Shown here piece by piece: positions 34,298 through 44,001 of a DNA stretch of 64,000 bases. A program made the position numbers and the translations under genes. Source of the DNA: Allobosea sp. WAO (lineage in GTDB: Bacteria > Pseudomonadota > Alphaproteobacteria > Rhizobiales > Beijerinckiaceae). Every line of letters begins with the position of its first letter. Position 1 is the stretch's first letter. The notes under the pieces were generated by a model. The model was not told the DNA's origin, did not search any database, and worked only from the letters and a program-made list of their open reading frames with translations. The DNA lies in assembly GCF_001509835.1 (NCBI RefSeq), contig NZ_JXTJ01000015.1:62001-126000 (forward strand). Reading direction: 5' to 3'.

Positions 34298-37200
34298 CTA
34301 CTCCCCCATCGCGATCAGCGAGGCGTTGCCGCCGGCTGCCGCGGTGTTGATCGTCACCGTCTGCTCGGTGGCGAAGCGGGAGAGATAGTTCGGCCCGCCG
34401 GCCTTGGGGCCGGTGCCCGACAGGCCGTGGCCGCCGAAGGGCTGCACGCCGACGACCGCGCCGATGATGTTGCGGTTGACGTAGATATTGCCGGTCGAGA
34501 GTTTTTGCGTGACGTGCTCGACCGTGGTCTCGATGCGCGAATGCACGCCGAGCGTCAGGCCGTAGCCGGTGGCCTCGATCGCCTCGATCACCTTGTCGAG
34601 CTCGCCTGCCTTCCAGCGCACGACATGCAGCACCGGGCCGAAATGCTCGGCGGTGAGGTCGGCGACGCGGTCGAGCCTGATGATGTGCGGGGCGACGAAG
34701 GTGCCGCCGAGCGACGGAACCGCGCCGGCATAGGCGACGCGGCCTTGCGCCTGCATCGCCGCGATATGGGCGTCGAGCCGCTGCTTGGCGGGGGCGTCGA
34801 TCACCGGGCCGACATGGGTCTCGATTTCGCGGGGGTCGCCGAGCCGGAGCACGCTGGCGGCGCCCTCGATCATCTCGACCATCTTGTCGGCGACGTCCTC
34901 CTGCACGACGAGAAGGCGCAGCGCCGAGCAGCGCTGGCCGGCCGAGCGGAAGGCCGACATCACCACATCGTCGGCGACCTGCTCGGCGAGGGCGGTCGCG
35001 TCGACGATCATGGCGTTGAGCCCGCCGGTCTCGGCGATCAACGGGACGATCGGGCCGTCCTTGGCGGCGAGCGCCCGGTTGATGGCGCGGGCCGTCGCGG
35101 TCGAGCCGGTGAAGGCGACGCCGGCGACGTCGGGATGGGAGACGAGGGCGGCGCCGAGCTTGCCATCGCCGGGGGTGAGGTGCAGCGCCGATTTCGGCAC
35201 GCCGGCCTCGTGCAGGATGGCGATGGCGAGGCTGGCGATCAGCGGGGTCTGCGGCGCCGGCTTGGCGACGACGCTGTTGCCGGCGACGAGCGCCGCGGCG
35301 ACCTGGCCCACGAAGATGGCGAGCGGGAAGTTCCAGGGCGCGATGCAGACGAACGGGCCGCGGCCGCGCAGGACGAGGCGGTTCTCCTCGCCAGTCGGGC
35401 CGGGCAGGGCGGTCGGCACCGCGAATTTGGTCTCGGCCTCGGCGGCGTAATAGCGCAGGAAGTCGACGGCTTCGCGGAGCTCGGCGATGGCGTCGTCGAG
35501 CGTCTTGCCGGCCTCGGCCTGGAGCAAAGCGAGGATCGGGCCGCGGCGGGCCTCCATCAATTCTGCCGCCTGGCGCAGCGCCGCGGCGCGGATCCGGGCG
35601 GGCGTCGCGTTCCAGGCCGGGAAGCCGGCCTTCGCGGCGAGCACGGCCTGGGCGGCAGCAGCCTCGCTCGCCTCGACGACATGGCCGATCGGCCTTGCGT
35701 CGATCGGCGAGCGCAGCTCGCGGCGGTTGCCGGCGACGGGCTTGCCGTCGATCACGGCGCCCGCCTCCGGGAAGGGCTTGGCGGTGGCGCAGCCGATCTC
35801 GGCGAGCAGGGCGTCCAGGCTCGCGGCATCGCCGAGCTCGACGCCGGCCGAATTCTTGCGCGACGGGCCGAAGAGATCAGCCGGCAGCGGGATGCGGCGA
35901 TGGCGGGCGGCGCCGGGCGTCCCGATGATGTCGGCCGGCGGCACGAGCAGCTCCGAAACCGGCACGTCGGGATCGCCGGAGACCGAGACGAAGGAGGAGT
36001 TGGCGCCGTTCTCGAGCAGGCGGCGCACGAGATAGGCGAGCAGGTCCTGATGGCCGCCGACCGGCGCATAGGTCCGGCAGGCGAAGCCGGAATTCTCCTG
36101 CAGCAGGCGCTCATAGAGCGCTTCGCCCATGCCGTGCAGGCGCTGGAACTCGAAGTTCTCGGTGTTGCCGGCAAGCTCGGCGACGGTCGCGACGGTGAGC
36201 GCGTTGTGGGTAGCGAACTGCGGAATGATGCGCGGGCGCAGGGCCAGCAGCTGCTTGGCGCAGGCCTCGTAGTTCAGGTCGGTCATCGCCTTGCGGGTGA
36301 AGACCGGATAGTCGGGCAGGCCGCGCTCCTGGGCGCGCTTCAGCTCGGTGTCCCAATAGGCGCCCTTGACCAGGCGCACCATCATGCGCCGGTCATAGAA
36401 CTCGGCCAGCGCCGCGATATGGGCGATCACCGCGCTGGCGCGCTTCTGATAGGCCTGGATGGCGAGGCCGAAGCCGTCCCAGCCGGCGAGCGAGGCGTCT
36501 GCCAGCACGGCGTCGATGACGTCGAGCGAGAGCTCGAGCCGGTCGGCCTCCTCGGCGTCGACGGTGAAGTTGAGATCGTACTTCTTGGCCTGGCGGGCGA
36601 GCTCGATCACCTTCGGGGTGAGCTCGACGAGCACGCGCTCGCGATTGGTCGCGTCATAGCGCGGATGCAGGGCCGAGAGCTTGACCGAGATGCCCGGCCG
36701 GTTCGGCAGCTTGTCGTTGCCGGCGGAGCGGCCGATCGCGTCGATCGCGGCGGCATAGGAGGCGTAGTAGCGATCGGCATCGCCTTGCGTGCGTGCGCCC
36801 TCGCCGAGCATGTCGAAGGAGTAGCGATAGAGCTTGCCGGTGCCCGAGCGGGCGCGCTTCAGCGCCTCCTCGATGGTCTGGCCGAGCACGAAATGATTGC
36901 CCATGACCCGCATCGCCTGGCGCGTCGCGGTGCGCACCGCCGGCAGGCCGAGGCGCTTGGAGAGGTTGCCGATGATGCTGGTCGGCGTCTCGCCGGGCTG
37001 GATGATGCGGGCGGTGAGGCCGAGCGCCCAGGACGAGGCCGAGATCAGGAAGGCGTCGGACTTCGATTCATGGTGGGCGAAGTCGCCCTGGCCGAGCTTG
37101 TCCTCGATCAGCCGGTCGGCGGTGGCGGCGTCGGGCACGCGCAGCAGGGCTTCCGCCAGCACCATCAGGGCGAGGCCCTCCTTGGTCGAGAGCGAATATT

Positions 37201-37414
37201 CGCGCAGCAGTTCCTCGATGCCGCCGAGGCCGACCTTGCGGGTGCGGATCGCCTCGATCAGCGAGGTGGCGCGGGCGTCGATCCTTGCCTTGGCGGCGGG
37301 CTCCCGCCTGGATCCGGCGAGCAGGCGCCCGGCGATCGCGCCGTCATCCTCGGCATAGGGCGCGCGGAAAACGGGGGCGGCGCTGTCGATCGGTCGCGGG
37401 GCAGGGGCGGCCAT
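34298..37414 (-). CDS. putA: Bifunctional proline dehydrogenase / pyrroline-5-carboxylate dehydrogenase
   Basis: Oxidises proline to glutamate in two steps with FAD and NAD. The 1038-residue protein has the PutA alpha domain at the N-terminus, the PRODH barrel (RLVKGAYWDTELKRAQERGL, then TRKAMTDLNYEACAKQLL), and the P5C aldehyde dehydrogenase domain (APWNFPLAIFVGQVA, and catalytic Cys in SAGQRCSALR). It lacks the N-terminal ribbon-helix-helix DNA-binding domain of E. coli PutA and a C-terminal extension, so it cannot repress itself; the divergent Lrp-type gene should do the job. The start has GGAG upstream at 37414. Confidence 0.96.
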   Translation of the reverse strand: MAAPAPRPIDSAAPVFRAPYAEDDGAIAGRLLAGSRREPAAKARIDARATSLIEAIRTRKVGLGGIEELLREYSLSTKEGLALMVLAEALLRVPDAATADRLIEDKLGQGDFAHHESKSDAFLISASSWALGLTARIIQPGETPTSIIGNLSKRLGLPAVRTATRQAMRVMGNHFVLGQTIEEALKRARSGTGKLYRYSFDMLGEGARTQGDADRYYASYAAAIDAIGRSAGNDKLPNRPGISVKLSALHPRYDATNRERVLVELTPKVIELARQAKKYDLNFTVDAEEADRLELSLDVIDAVLADASLAGWDGFGLAIQAYQKRASAVIAHIAALAEFYDRRMMVRLVKGAYWDTELKRAQERGLPDYPVFTRKAMTDLNYEACAKQLLALRPRIIPQFATHNALTVATVAELAGNTENFEFQRLHGMGEALYERLLQENSGFACRTYAPVGGHQDLLAYLVRRLLENGANSSFVSVSGDPDVPVSELLVPPADIIGTPGAARHRRIPLPADLFGPSRKNSAGVELGDAASLDALLAEIGCATAKPFPEAGAVIDGKPVAGNRRELRSPIDARPIGHVVEASEAAAAQAVLAAKAGFPAWNATPARIRAAALRQAAELMEARRGPILALLQAEAGKTLDDAIAELREAVDFLRYYAAEAETKFAVPTALPGPTGEENRLVLRGRGPFVCIAPWNFPLAIFVGQVAAALVAGNSVVAKPAPQTPLIASLAIAILHEAGVPKSALHLTPGDGKLGAALVSHPDVAGVAFTGSTATARAINRALAAKDGPIVPLIAETGGLNAMIVDATALAEQVADDVVMSAFRSAGQRCSALRLLVVQEDVADKMVEMIEGAASVLRLGDPREIETHVGPVIDAPAKQRLDAHIAAMQAQGRVAYAGAVPSLGGTFVAPHIIRLDRVADLTAEHFGPVLHVVRWKAGELDKVIEAIEATGYGLTLGVHSRIETTVEHVTQKLSTGNIYVNRNIIGAVVGVQPFGGHGLSGTGPKAGGPNYLSRFATEQTVTINTAAAGGNASLIAMGE

Positions 37415-37439
37415 GGGGGGCTCCGGAGAGGCTGAACGG

Positions 37440-37523
37440 GATGATCTGAAGGATCGTGGCAAGCTCGCCGGATATCAATGGATATGTTTGGCTCTTATAT
37501 GTAAGAACACCTGTCAGATCATC
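37440..37523. promoter_or_regulatory. Long-spaced inverted repeat in the putA/regulator gap
   Basis: A perfect 10-base inverted repeat, GATGATCTGA (37440-37449) and TCAGATCATC (37514-37523), brackets 64 bases of AT-rich sequence that includes GGATATCAATGGATATG. One arm is 26 bases upstream of the putA start and the other 21 bases upstream of the regulator start. Lrp-family octamers bind paired sites around which DNA is wrapped, so this could be the regulator's operator. Confidence 0.5.
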
Positions 37524-37543
37524 ATTCTGTAGAGAAATATCCC

Positions 37544-37999
37544 GTGCTGGATCGAACCGACCGCCGCCTGCTGGCGATGCTGCAGAATGACGGCCGCGCC
37601 GCCGGCGTCGAGCTGGCCGAAGCGGTTGGGCTGTCGCCGACCGCGACCGGCGAACGCCTGAAGCGACTGACGCGCGAGGGCTACATCACCGGCTATCGCG
37701 CGACGCTCGATCCGGTGAAGCTCGGCCTGCACCTTCTGGTCTTCGTCGAGGTCTATCTCGACAAGACGACGCCCGACGCCTTCGAGCGCTTCGCCAATGC
37801 GGTGAAACGGGCGCCCGAGGTGCTGGAGTGCCATATGGTCGCCGGTGGCTTCGACTATCTGGTCAAAACCAGGGTCGCGGACATGAACGCCTATCGGCGC
37901 TTCCTCGGCGAGGTGCTGCTGGCGCTGCCGGCGGTGCGCGAGACGCGGACCTATGCGGTGATGGAAGAGGTCAAGACCGACGGGGCGTTGCCGCTCTGA
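37544..37999 (+). CDS. putR: Lrp/AsnC-family regulator of proline use
   Basis: A 151-residue Lrp-type protein: winged HTH at about 1-55 (LDRTDRRLLAMLQNDGRAAG, then ELAEAVGLSPTATGERLKRL) and the RAM/ligand domain after it, ending in the EVLLALPAVRETRTYAVMEEVK segment typical of the family. It is divergent from putA, as in other Rhizobiales where PutR activates putA with proline as co-effector. The start is GTG at 37544. The symbol is given by position and family, not by direct evidence. Confidence 0.85.
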   Translation: MLDRTDRRLLAMLQNDGRAAGVELAEAVGLSPTATGERLKRLTREGYITGYRATLDPVKLGLHLLVFVEVYLDKTTPDAFERFANAVKRAPEVLECHMVAGGFDYLVKTRVADMNAYRRFLGEVLLALPAVRETRTYAVMEEVKTDGALPL

Positions 38000-38218
38000 C
38001 CGGCCGCCTTTTGGCTTGCATCGGACGTGCCTCAGGCAGGTTGCCAGAAATTTGCGCGACTTGTTTGCCGCGCTGCATGAATTTTCATCGGATCGGCTTG
38101 ACGCAGATGGACATTGCGCCAGTTTGAAGCTGTGTACCCGGCGGCACGGGCCTTGCTCATCGTCGCCGGACCATAACTCCCGCCATCGCTCCTCCCGCGC
38201 CTCATTCCGGAGTCCCAG

Positions 38219-39271
38219 ATGTCTACGACTAAAGTCCATAGCCCCCTTTCACGCCGGCGCCTGGCCGGGCTGGCGGGCGTGCTCGGCCTGGTCGTGGCGG
38301 GGCTCGGAATCGGCCCGGCCGCTGCGCAGACGGCGGTGCGCTTCACGCTCGACTGGCGCTTCGAGGGGCCGGCCGCGCTGTTCCTGATGGCGCAGGAGAA
38401 GGGCTATTTCAAAGCCGAGGGGCTCGACGTCACCATCGACACGGGCAATGGCTCGCGCGAGGCGATTCCGCGCGTCGCTTCGGGCACCTATGATGTCGGC
38501 TTCGGCGACGTGAACTCGCTGATCCGCTTCCGCGACGAGAACCCGACGGTCGATCTCAAGGCGGTGATGATGGTCTATGACCGTCCTCCCTTCGCCATCG
38601 TCGGCCGCAAGAGCCGCGGCATCACCAGCGATGTGAAGAGCCTCGAAGGCAAGAAGTTCGGCGCCCCGGCGGCGGACGCGGCCTTCGCGCAATGGCCGAT
38701 CTTCAAGACCGTCAACAAGCTCGATGACAGCAAGATGCGGATGGAGAATGTCGGCTTCCCGGTGCGCGAGCCGATGCTCGCCTCGGGCGAGGTCGACGCC
38801 GTCTTCGGCTTCGCCAACTCGTCCTACATCAACCTGAAGTCTCGCGGCGTGCCGGTCGACGACATCGTCACCATGCTGATGTCGGATTACGGCGTCGAGC
38901 TCTACGGCAATGTCGTGATGGCCTCGCCGAAGTTCATGGCGGAGAAGCCGGAGGCCCTGCGCGGTCTGCTGCGCGCCATCACCAAGAGCATCCGCGACAC
39001 CGTCGCCAATCCCGAGCTCGGCGCGCAGCTGGTGATCAAGCGCAACGACGTCGCCAAGCTCGAGGTTGAGCTCGAGCGCCTGAAGATGACGCTCGAACAG
39101 AACGTCGTGACTCCCTGGGTCAAGGCCAACGGCGTCGGCGGCATCGACAAGGCGCGCTGGGCGACGGCGCTCGACCAGATCGGCCTGACCTTCACCTTCA
39201 AGGACAAGGCCAAGGCGGGCGAGGCCTTCGTCGACAGCTTCCTGCCGGCCGAGGCCGATCGGAAGCTCTGA
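38219..39271 (+). CDS. ABC transporter substrate-binding protein, NMT1/THI5-like
   Basis: A 350-residue periplasmic binding protein. The N-terminus SRRRLAGLAGVLGLVVAGLG resembles a twin-arginine-type export signal (two Arg followed by a hydrophobic core), cleaved near PAAAQT. The mature part begins FTLDWRFEGPAALFLMAQEKGYF, the SsuA/NMT1 signature. Relatives bind sulfonates, pyrimidine precursors, riboflavin or phthalate-type acids. It heads an operon with an ATPase and a permease, 71 bases and then an ATGA overlap. The substrate cannot be decided from sequence. Confidence 0.88.
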   Translation: MSTTKVHSPLSRRRLAGLAGVLGLVVAGLGIGPAAAQTAVRFTLDWRFEGPAALFLMAQEKGYFKAEGLDVTIDTGNGSREAIPRVASGTYDVGFGDVNSLIRFRDENPTVDLKAVMMVYDRPPFAIVGRKSRGITSDVKSLEGKKFGAPAADAAFAQWPIFKTVNKLDDSKMRMENVGFPVREPMLASGEVDAVFGFANSSYINLKSRGVPVDDIVTMLMSDYGVELYGNVVMASPKFMAEKPEALRGLLRAITKSIRDTVANPELGAQLVIKRNDVAKLEVELERLKMTLEQNVVTPWVKANGVGGIDKARWATALDQIGLTFTFKDKAKAGEAFVDSFLPAEADRKL

Positions 39272-39342
39272 GCACCCCTACCCGCATCCGGCCCTTCCGT
39301 CCGGGAGGGCCGGCATTCCTGCCTGCTGCCCACGGAGCGCCC

Positions 39343-40131
39343 TTGACCGCCTTCGTCGAACTGAACGAGGTCACGCATGTCTATGGCGGCGGCGATGGGC
39401 CGCCGGCCGTCGAGGGGCTGTCGCTGAAGGTGCGCGAGGGCGAGTTCGCCGCGATCGTTGGCCCATCCGGCTGCGGCAAGTCGACCCTGATGAAGCTCGC
39501 GACGGGCCTGCAGAAGCCGAAGGCCGGGCTGGTCGCGGTCGCCGGCCAGCGCGTCGCCGAGCCGATCAAGATCACCGGCATGGCCTTCCAGAACCCGGTG
39601 CTGCTGCCCTGGCGCACGACGCTGGAGAACCTGCTGCTGCCGCTGGAAGTGGTGCAGCCCCATCGCCAGCGCCTGCGTGCCAACAAGGCCGAGTATGTCG
39701 CCCGCGCCGAGGCGCTACTCGAGAAGGTCGGCCTCAAGGGTATGGGCGCGAAATATCCCTGGGAGCTCTCCGGCGGCATGCAGCAGCGCGCCTCGCTCTG
39801 CCGCTCGCTGATCCATGAGCCGAAGCTCCTGATGCTCGACGAGCCCTTCGGGGCGCTCGACGCCTTCACGCGCGAGGAGCTCTGGTGCGTGATCCGCGAC
39901 CTGCAGGCCGAGCGCGCCGTGACCGTGATCCTCGTAACGCATGATCTGCGCGAGGCGGTATTCCTGGCCGACCGGGTGTTCTGCATGTCGGCGCGGCCCG
40001 GCAAGATCACCGCCGAGCGCGAGATCGGCTTTGCCCGCCCGCGCGACCTCGAAATCACCTACACGCCGGAATTCGCCGAGATCGTCCACGAGCTGCGCGG
40101 CCATATCCGGCAGGCGAGGGCGGCGGCATGA
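39343..40131 (+). CDS. ABC transporter ATP-binding protein (SsuB/TauB type)
   Basis: A 262-residue importer ATPase: Walker A GPSGCGKST, Q-loop in AFQNPVLLPW, signature LSGGMQQRASLCRS, Walker B LLMLDEPFGALDAFTREEL and H-loop THDLREAVF. The ALDAFTRE segment is typical of nitrate/sulfonate/taurine-type importers. The start is TTG, supported by CACGGAG upstream and by the family N-terminus. Its stop overlaps the permease start by ATGA. Confidence 0.92.
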   Translation: MTAFVELNEVTHVYGGGDGPPAVEGLSLKVREGEFAAIVGPSGCGKSTLMKLATGLQKPKAGLVAVAGQRVAEPIKITGMAFQNPVLLPWRTTLENLLLPLEVVQPHRQRLRANKAEYVARAEALLEKVGLKGMGAKYPWELSGGMQQRASLCRSLIHEPKLLMLDEPFGALDAFTREELWCVIRDLQAERAVTVILVTHDLREAVFLADRVFCMSARPGKITAEREIGFARPRDLEITYTPEFAEIVHELRGHIRQARAAA

Positions 40132-40898
40132 AGCGCTCGATCTGGCTCAGGCTCGCGCCCTATCTGTTCACGCTCGGCTTCTTCGCGCTCTGGGAGGCGG
40201 CCTGCCGGGCCCTCTCGATCTCGGCCTTCGTGCTGCCGCCGCCCTCGGCGATCTGGACGGCGCTGGTACAGTACCAGAAGCCGCTCTACACCAACGCCTT
40301 CCATACGCTGTGGATGACCTCGGCGGGCTTTGCGCTCTCGATCCTGTTCGGGCTCGCGGTCGGGCTGCTGGTCGGCTCCTCGCGCCTGCTCCGTGCCGGG
40401 CTCAACCCGCTGCTTGTCGGCTTCAACGCCATCCCCAAGGTTGCGGTGGTGCCGATCCTGGTGCTCTGGTTCGGGGTCGGCTGGCTGCCGCCGGTGCTGA
40501 CCGCCTTCGTGATCTCGTTCTTCCCGATCGTGGTGAATGTCGCGACCGGCCTCGCCACGATCGAGCCGGAGACCGAGGACGTGCTGAAGGCGCTCGGCGC
40601 GAGCCGGCTCGACATCATGACCAAGGTCGGCATTCCGCGCTCGCTGCCGTATTTCTTCGGCGCGCTGAAGGTCTCGATCACGCTCGCCTATGTCGGCTCG
40701 GTGATCGGCGAGCAGAACGCCTCCAATCTCGGTATCGGCAATTTGATCACCCGCGCCTCGGCCGATTTCAACGTGCCGCTGGTCTTCGCCGCGCTGATCG
40801 TGCTGGCGGTGCTCGGCATCTTCCTGGTCGCGGTCGTCGACTTCGTCGAGAACCGGATGACCGGCTGGGCCAAGCGCTCGCAAATGGCCGGCGGCTGA
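40128..40898 (+). CDS. ABC transporter permease (SsuC/TauC type)
   Basis: A 256-residue inner-membrane permease with about six hydrophobic helices and the cytoplasmic EAA loop TEDVLKALGASRLDIMTKVGIPRSLPYFFGAL (given here by its ends), which docks to the ATPase. It overlaps the ATPase gene by four bases, so the two are translationally coupled. It completes a binding-protein-dependent importer with the two genes upstream. Confidence 0.92.
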   Translation: MKRSIWLRLAPYLFTLGFFALWEAACRALSISAFVLPPPSAIWTALVQYQKPLYTNAFHTLWMTSAGFALSILFGLAVGLLVGSSRLLRAGLNPLLVGFNAIPKVAVVPILVLWFGVGWLPPVLTAFVISFFPIVVNVATGLATIEPETEDVLKALGASRLDIMTKVGIPRSLPYFFGALKVSITLAYVGSVIGEQNASNLGIGNLITRASADFNVPLVFAALIVLAVLGIFLVAVVDFVENRMTGWAKRSQMAGG

Positions 40899-41090
40899 GC
40901 GGGGCCTGAAGACCGCGGTTGACGCTTCGCCAAGGTGACAGCGCTCCGCCGTCTGCCTATCGTGCGCGCGCTCCAGCGCGTTTCCGCTCCCCGTAACGGT
41001 GGGACAGGAGGCGAGCCTCGCAGGGGCTCGCCATTCCGGGTCCGCTCCCCTCGCCAAGGTGGCCTCACCTCGGGTTCCTGCGGGCTCTGT

Positions 41091-41153
41091 CTCTTTGTTT
41101 TATCGCATTTTCTTCACGCGAACCGGTACCCACTTCGCGCGAGAATGCTCTAG
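41091..41153. repeat. 63-bp palindromic element, copy 2
   Basis: Same 63-base length and same terminal CTCTTTGTTTTA and ATGCTCTAG as the element at 2071. The stem region differs (CACGCGAACCGG, TACCC, ACTTCGCGCG) but still pairs. It lies 14 bases before the acyl-CoA synthetase start. Confidence 0.85.
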
Positions 41154-41167
41154 CCGAGGGCCTGTCG

Positions 41168-42787
41168 ATGCTTCCCGATATCCGCGACTATGAGCGCCTG
41201 CGCGCCGCGTTCCGCTGGCAGATCCCGGAACGCTACAACATCGGCGTCGATTGCTGCGATCGCTGGGCCGCAGTCGAGCCCGACAGGACCGCGCTGATCG
41301 AGCTCAATCCGGACTGGTCGGTCACGCCGGTGAGCTATGGCGAGTTGCGGGCTCAGTCGAACCGGCTCGCCAATGCGCTGCGCCGGCGCGGCGTCGGCAT
41401 CGGGGACCGCATCGCGATCCTGCTGCCGCAGGGTCGGCATGTGCCGATCGTCCATCTCGCCGTCTACAAGCTCGGGGCCATCGCCGTGCCGCTGGCGGCG
41501 CTGTTCGGCGCCGACGCACTGTCCTACCGGCTGAACGATTGCGGCGCCAAGGTGCTGGTGACCAATGCAGCGGGCCTATCCAAGCTGGCGCAGATCGACG
41601 AGCCGCTGCCGGAACTCGAGCTGATCCTCTCCAGCGACGGCGCCGATGGCCGGGCCGAAGGGCTGGAGAGGGCGCTCGAAACCGAAAGCCCGGATTTCAC
41701 CCCGGTCGACACCTCGCGCGACGACCCGGCGCTGATGATCTACACCTCCGGCACCACCGGCAACGCGAAGGGCGCCCTGCATGGCCACCGGGTGATGCCC
41801 GCCCATCTGCCGGGGGTGGAGATGCCGCACGAATTCCTGCCGCAGCCGGGCGATCTGATCTGGACGCCGGCCGACTGGGCCTGGGCCGGCGGCCTGCTCA
41901 ACTGCCTGATGCCGGCGCTGCATCATGGCGTGCCGATCGTGGCGCGGCCGGCGGCGAAGTTCGACCCGGACGAGGCGTTCCGGCTGATGGCCGAACTCGG
42001 GGTGCGCAACAGCTTCATCCCGCCGACGGCGCTGCGCATGCTGCGCTCGGTCGACAATCCGCGCGGGCGCTACGACCTCAAGCTGCGCACAGTCGCTTCG
42101 GGCGGCGAGTCGCTCGGCGCCGAGACGCTGGCCTGGGGCCGCGAGAAGCTCGGCCTCACCATCAACGAGTTCTACGGCCAGACGGAGTGCAATCTCGTGC
42201 TGGCCTCCAGCGCGGCGCTCGGCGTGGTCAAGCCTGGCTGCATCGGCAAGGCGGTGCCGGGCCACGATGTCGCGGTGATCCGTGCCGATGGCAGCCTGTG
42301 CGAGCCGGAGGAGGAGGGGCGGATCGCGGTCAGGCGGCCGGACCCGGTGATGTTCCTGCGCTACTGGAACAAGCCCGAGGCGACGGCGGCCAAGTTCATC
42401 GGCGACTGGATGACCACCGGCGACCAGGGCCTTTGCGATGCGGAAGGCTATTTCCGCTTCGTCGGTCGCGACGACGACGTCATCACCTCGTCGGGCTACC
42501 GGATCGGGCCCGGCGAGATCGAAGATTGCCTGCTGCGCCATCCGGCGGTCTCGCTGGCCGCCGTGGTCGGCAAGCCGGACGCGCTGCGCACCGAGATCGT
42601 CAAGGCCTTCGTCGTGCTGGCGGCGGGCCATGAGCCGTCGGAGGCGCTGGTCGCCGACATCCAGGGCTTCGTGCGCCAGCGCCTGGCGGCGCATGAGTAT
42701 CCGCGCGAGATCGCCTTCCGGACCGAATTGCCGATGACGACGACCGGCAAGATCATCCGCCGGCTGCTGCGCGACGAGGCCGGCTGA
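41168..42787 (+). CDS. AMP-dependent acyl-CoA synthetase
   Basis: A 539-residue ANL-superfamily ligase that activates a carboxylic acid to its acyl-CoA through an acyl-AMP. The core motif YTSGTTGNAKG is at 192-202, YGQTE lies in the middle, TGDQG and GRDDDVITSSGYRIGPGEIE mark the hinge, and the catalytic Lys528 is in TTTGKIIRRLL. The form is that of the acetyl/medium-chain acyl-CoA synthetase group (AcsM-like). Substrate chain length cannot be told. Its end overlaps the convergent acetyltransferase gene by 35 bases. Confidence 0.9.
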   Translation: MLPDIRDYERLRAAFRWQIPERYNIGVDCCDRWAAVEPDRTALIELNPDWSVTPVSYGELRAQSNRLANALRRRGVGIGDRIAILLPQGRHVPIVHLAVYKLGAIAVPLAALFGADALSYRLNDCGAKVLVTNAAGLSKLAQIDEPLPELELILSSDGADGRAEGLERALETESPDFTPVDTSRDDPALMIYTSGTTGNAKGALHGHRVMPAHLPGVEMPHEFLPQPGDLIWTPADWAWAGGLLNCLMPALHHGVPIVARPAAKFDPDEAFRLMAELGVRNSFIPPTALRMLRSVDNPRGRYDLKLRTVASGGESLGAETLAWGREKLGLTINEFYGQTECNLVLASSAALGVVKPGCIGKAVPGHDVAVIRADGSLCEPEEEGRIAVRRPDPVMFLRYWNKPEATAAKFIGDWMTTGDQGLCDAEGYFRFVGRDDDVITSSGYRIGPGEIEDCLLRHPAVSLAAVVGKPDALRTEIVKAFVVLAAGHEPSEALVADIQGFVRQRLAAHEYPREIAFRTELPMTTTGKIIRRLLRDEAG

Positions 42788-43883
42788 GCACGTCGCGGAC
42801 GCCCTGGCCGCTGTTGCCGCGCGGACGGGGCGACAGCCGCAATTCGGCGAGCGGCAGCCGGTGGGCGACAGCGTGCTGGCCGGCGATCTCGCCGATCAGC
42901 TCATGGAGATGGCTGCGCCGGCGCAATTGGGCGAGGAGCTGCGCCAAGGGCGCGAAGCTGGCGAAGCGCTCGTCCTGTGCACTGGCATAGAGCCAGCGGC
43001 GCTTGCCCCTGCCGAGCAGGATCGCGCCTGCGATCGGCTGGCCATCCAGTGTCAGCAGGCTGGCGCGACATTGCCGGCTGCGGGCGAGATTGCGCGTCAT
43101 GGCGCGCAGGAAGGCGGTCTCGCGGATATCCTGCAGGGTCGCGGTGCCGGCCCTGGCGAGCGGGCCGGACGCCTCCAGCGCCAGCAGCATCTCGACGGCG
43201 TCGCGCATTTCCTGGCGAGACCCGGCACCGGCCAGGGCGAGCTCGCCATGGCGGGAGAGGCCGTGGCGGAGCGCCGCGAGATCGGGCCCGCCCTCGGCCG
43301 GTGGCAGGGGCGGTGGGGCCGCCTGGCCCAACGTCGCCGTCCAGCCCATCGCGGCGGCATGCTCCAGCGCGCTTCGGGCGAGATGGCCGTCGCGATTGAT
43401 GCCGGGCAGCACCAGGCCATTCGAGGCGTTGCCGCCCCAGGCATTGCGCATGCCGAACACGGCCTCGATCACCCGGCCCGTCTCCTCACGGTCGATCAGC
43501 GGGGCGGCGCTGCCAAACCGGTCGTCGCGCCAGCCGGTCAGAGTGTCGCTGCCGAACAGGCGACGGCTGCGCAGGACTGGGATGAAGCCGAGCAGGCGAT
43601 TGGCGCCGCCGGGCTTGCCCTGCCAGGCCAGCAGCACCGAGACATCACGGAAGCTGACGAGATGCTGCGCGGCGGGCAAGGCGAAGCCTGGCTCGAGGAA
43701 GGGATTTTGCTCGATGGCACGACCGGCGAGATCGCTCCACTCCGCCTCGATCGCTACGCAGGCCGCCAGCGGCCGGCGTTCGATATGGATGGTGCCGCTT
43801 GCTTTCGCAGTATTTGCGATGTCCGGGCGCGCGGCTGGCCGGCGGCCATCGACCGGCATGTTCAGGGCGAAGAGGTTCGGCAT
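42753..43883 (-). CDS. GNAT acetyltransferase, CelD/BcsL-like
   Basis: A 376-residue protein whose central and C-terminal part (SRQCRASLLTLDGQPIAGAILL, WLYASAQDERFASFAP) matches the Acetyltransf_6 pattern of CelD/BcsL-type proteins, associated elsewhere with polysaccharide export or modification. The N-terminal 150 residues look like the first lobe of the tandem GNAT fold (FLEPGFALPAAQHL, LLGFIPVLRSRRL). The start has GGAGG seven bases upstream. The last 30 residues are arginine-rich and overlap the synthetase gene end, which suggests the stop codon moved. Confidence 0.72.
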   Translation of the reverse strand: MPNLFALNMPVDGRRPAARPDIANTAKASGTIHIERRPLAACVAIEAEWSDLAGRAIEQNPFLEPGFALPAAQHLVSFRDVSVLLAWQGKPGGANRLLGFIPVLRSRRLFGSDTLTGWRDDRFGSAAPLIDREETGRVIEAVFGMRNAWGGNASNGLVLPGINRDGHLARSALEHAAAMGWTATLGQAAPPPLPPAEGGPDLAALRHGLSRHGELALAGAGSRQEMRDAVEMLLALEASGPLARAGTATLQDIRETAFLRAMTRNLARSRQCRASLLTLDGQPIAGAILLGRGKRRWLYASAQDERFASFAPLAQLLAQLRRRSHLHELIGEIAGQHAVAHRLPLAELRLSPRPRGNSGQGVRDVLSRPRRAAAGG

Positions 43884-44001
43884 GGTCCTGCCTCCGGAGC
43901 CCGCCGGATCGAGACTGTTACGTGCCGGAATGGCACGTCGCGACAGCGACAGCGGCAGGCTGTGAAGCAGGAATCAAGAAGCGGGCCAGATGGTGCCCGG
44001 C

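Noticed and set aside
34427..37435. A 1002-codon plus-strand ORF opposite putA
   Set aside because: It is the antisense of a GC-rich gene; putA on the minus strand has complete domains, and the plus reading has no family sense and is Arg/Asp/His-rich.
38000..38218. Riboswitch upstream of the NMT1-type importer
   Set aside because: I looked for TPP- or other known riboswitch cores because NMT1 proteins can carry thiamine precursors; no CTGAGA/ACCTGA pair or similar is present.
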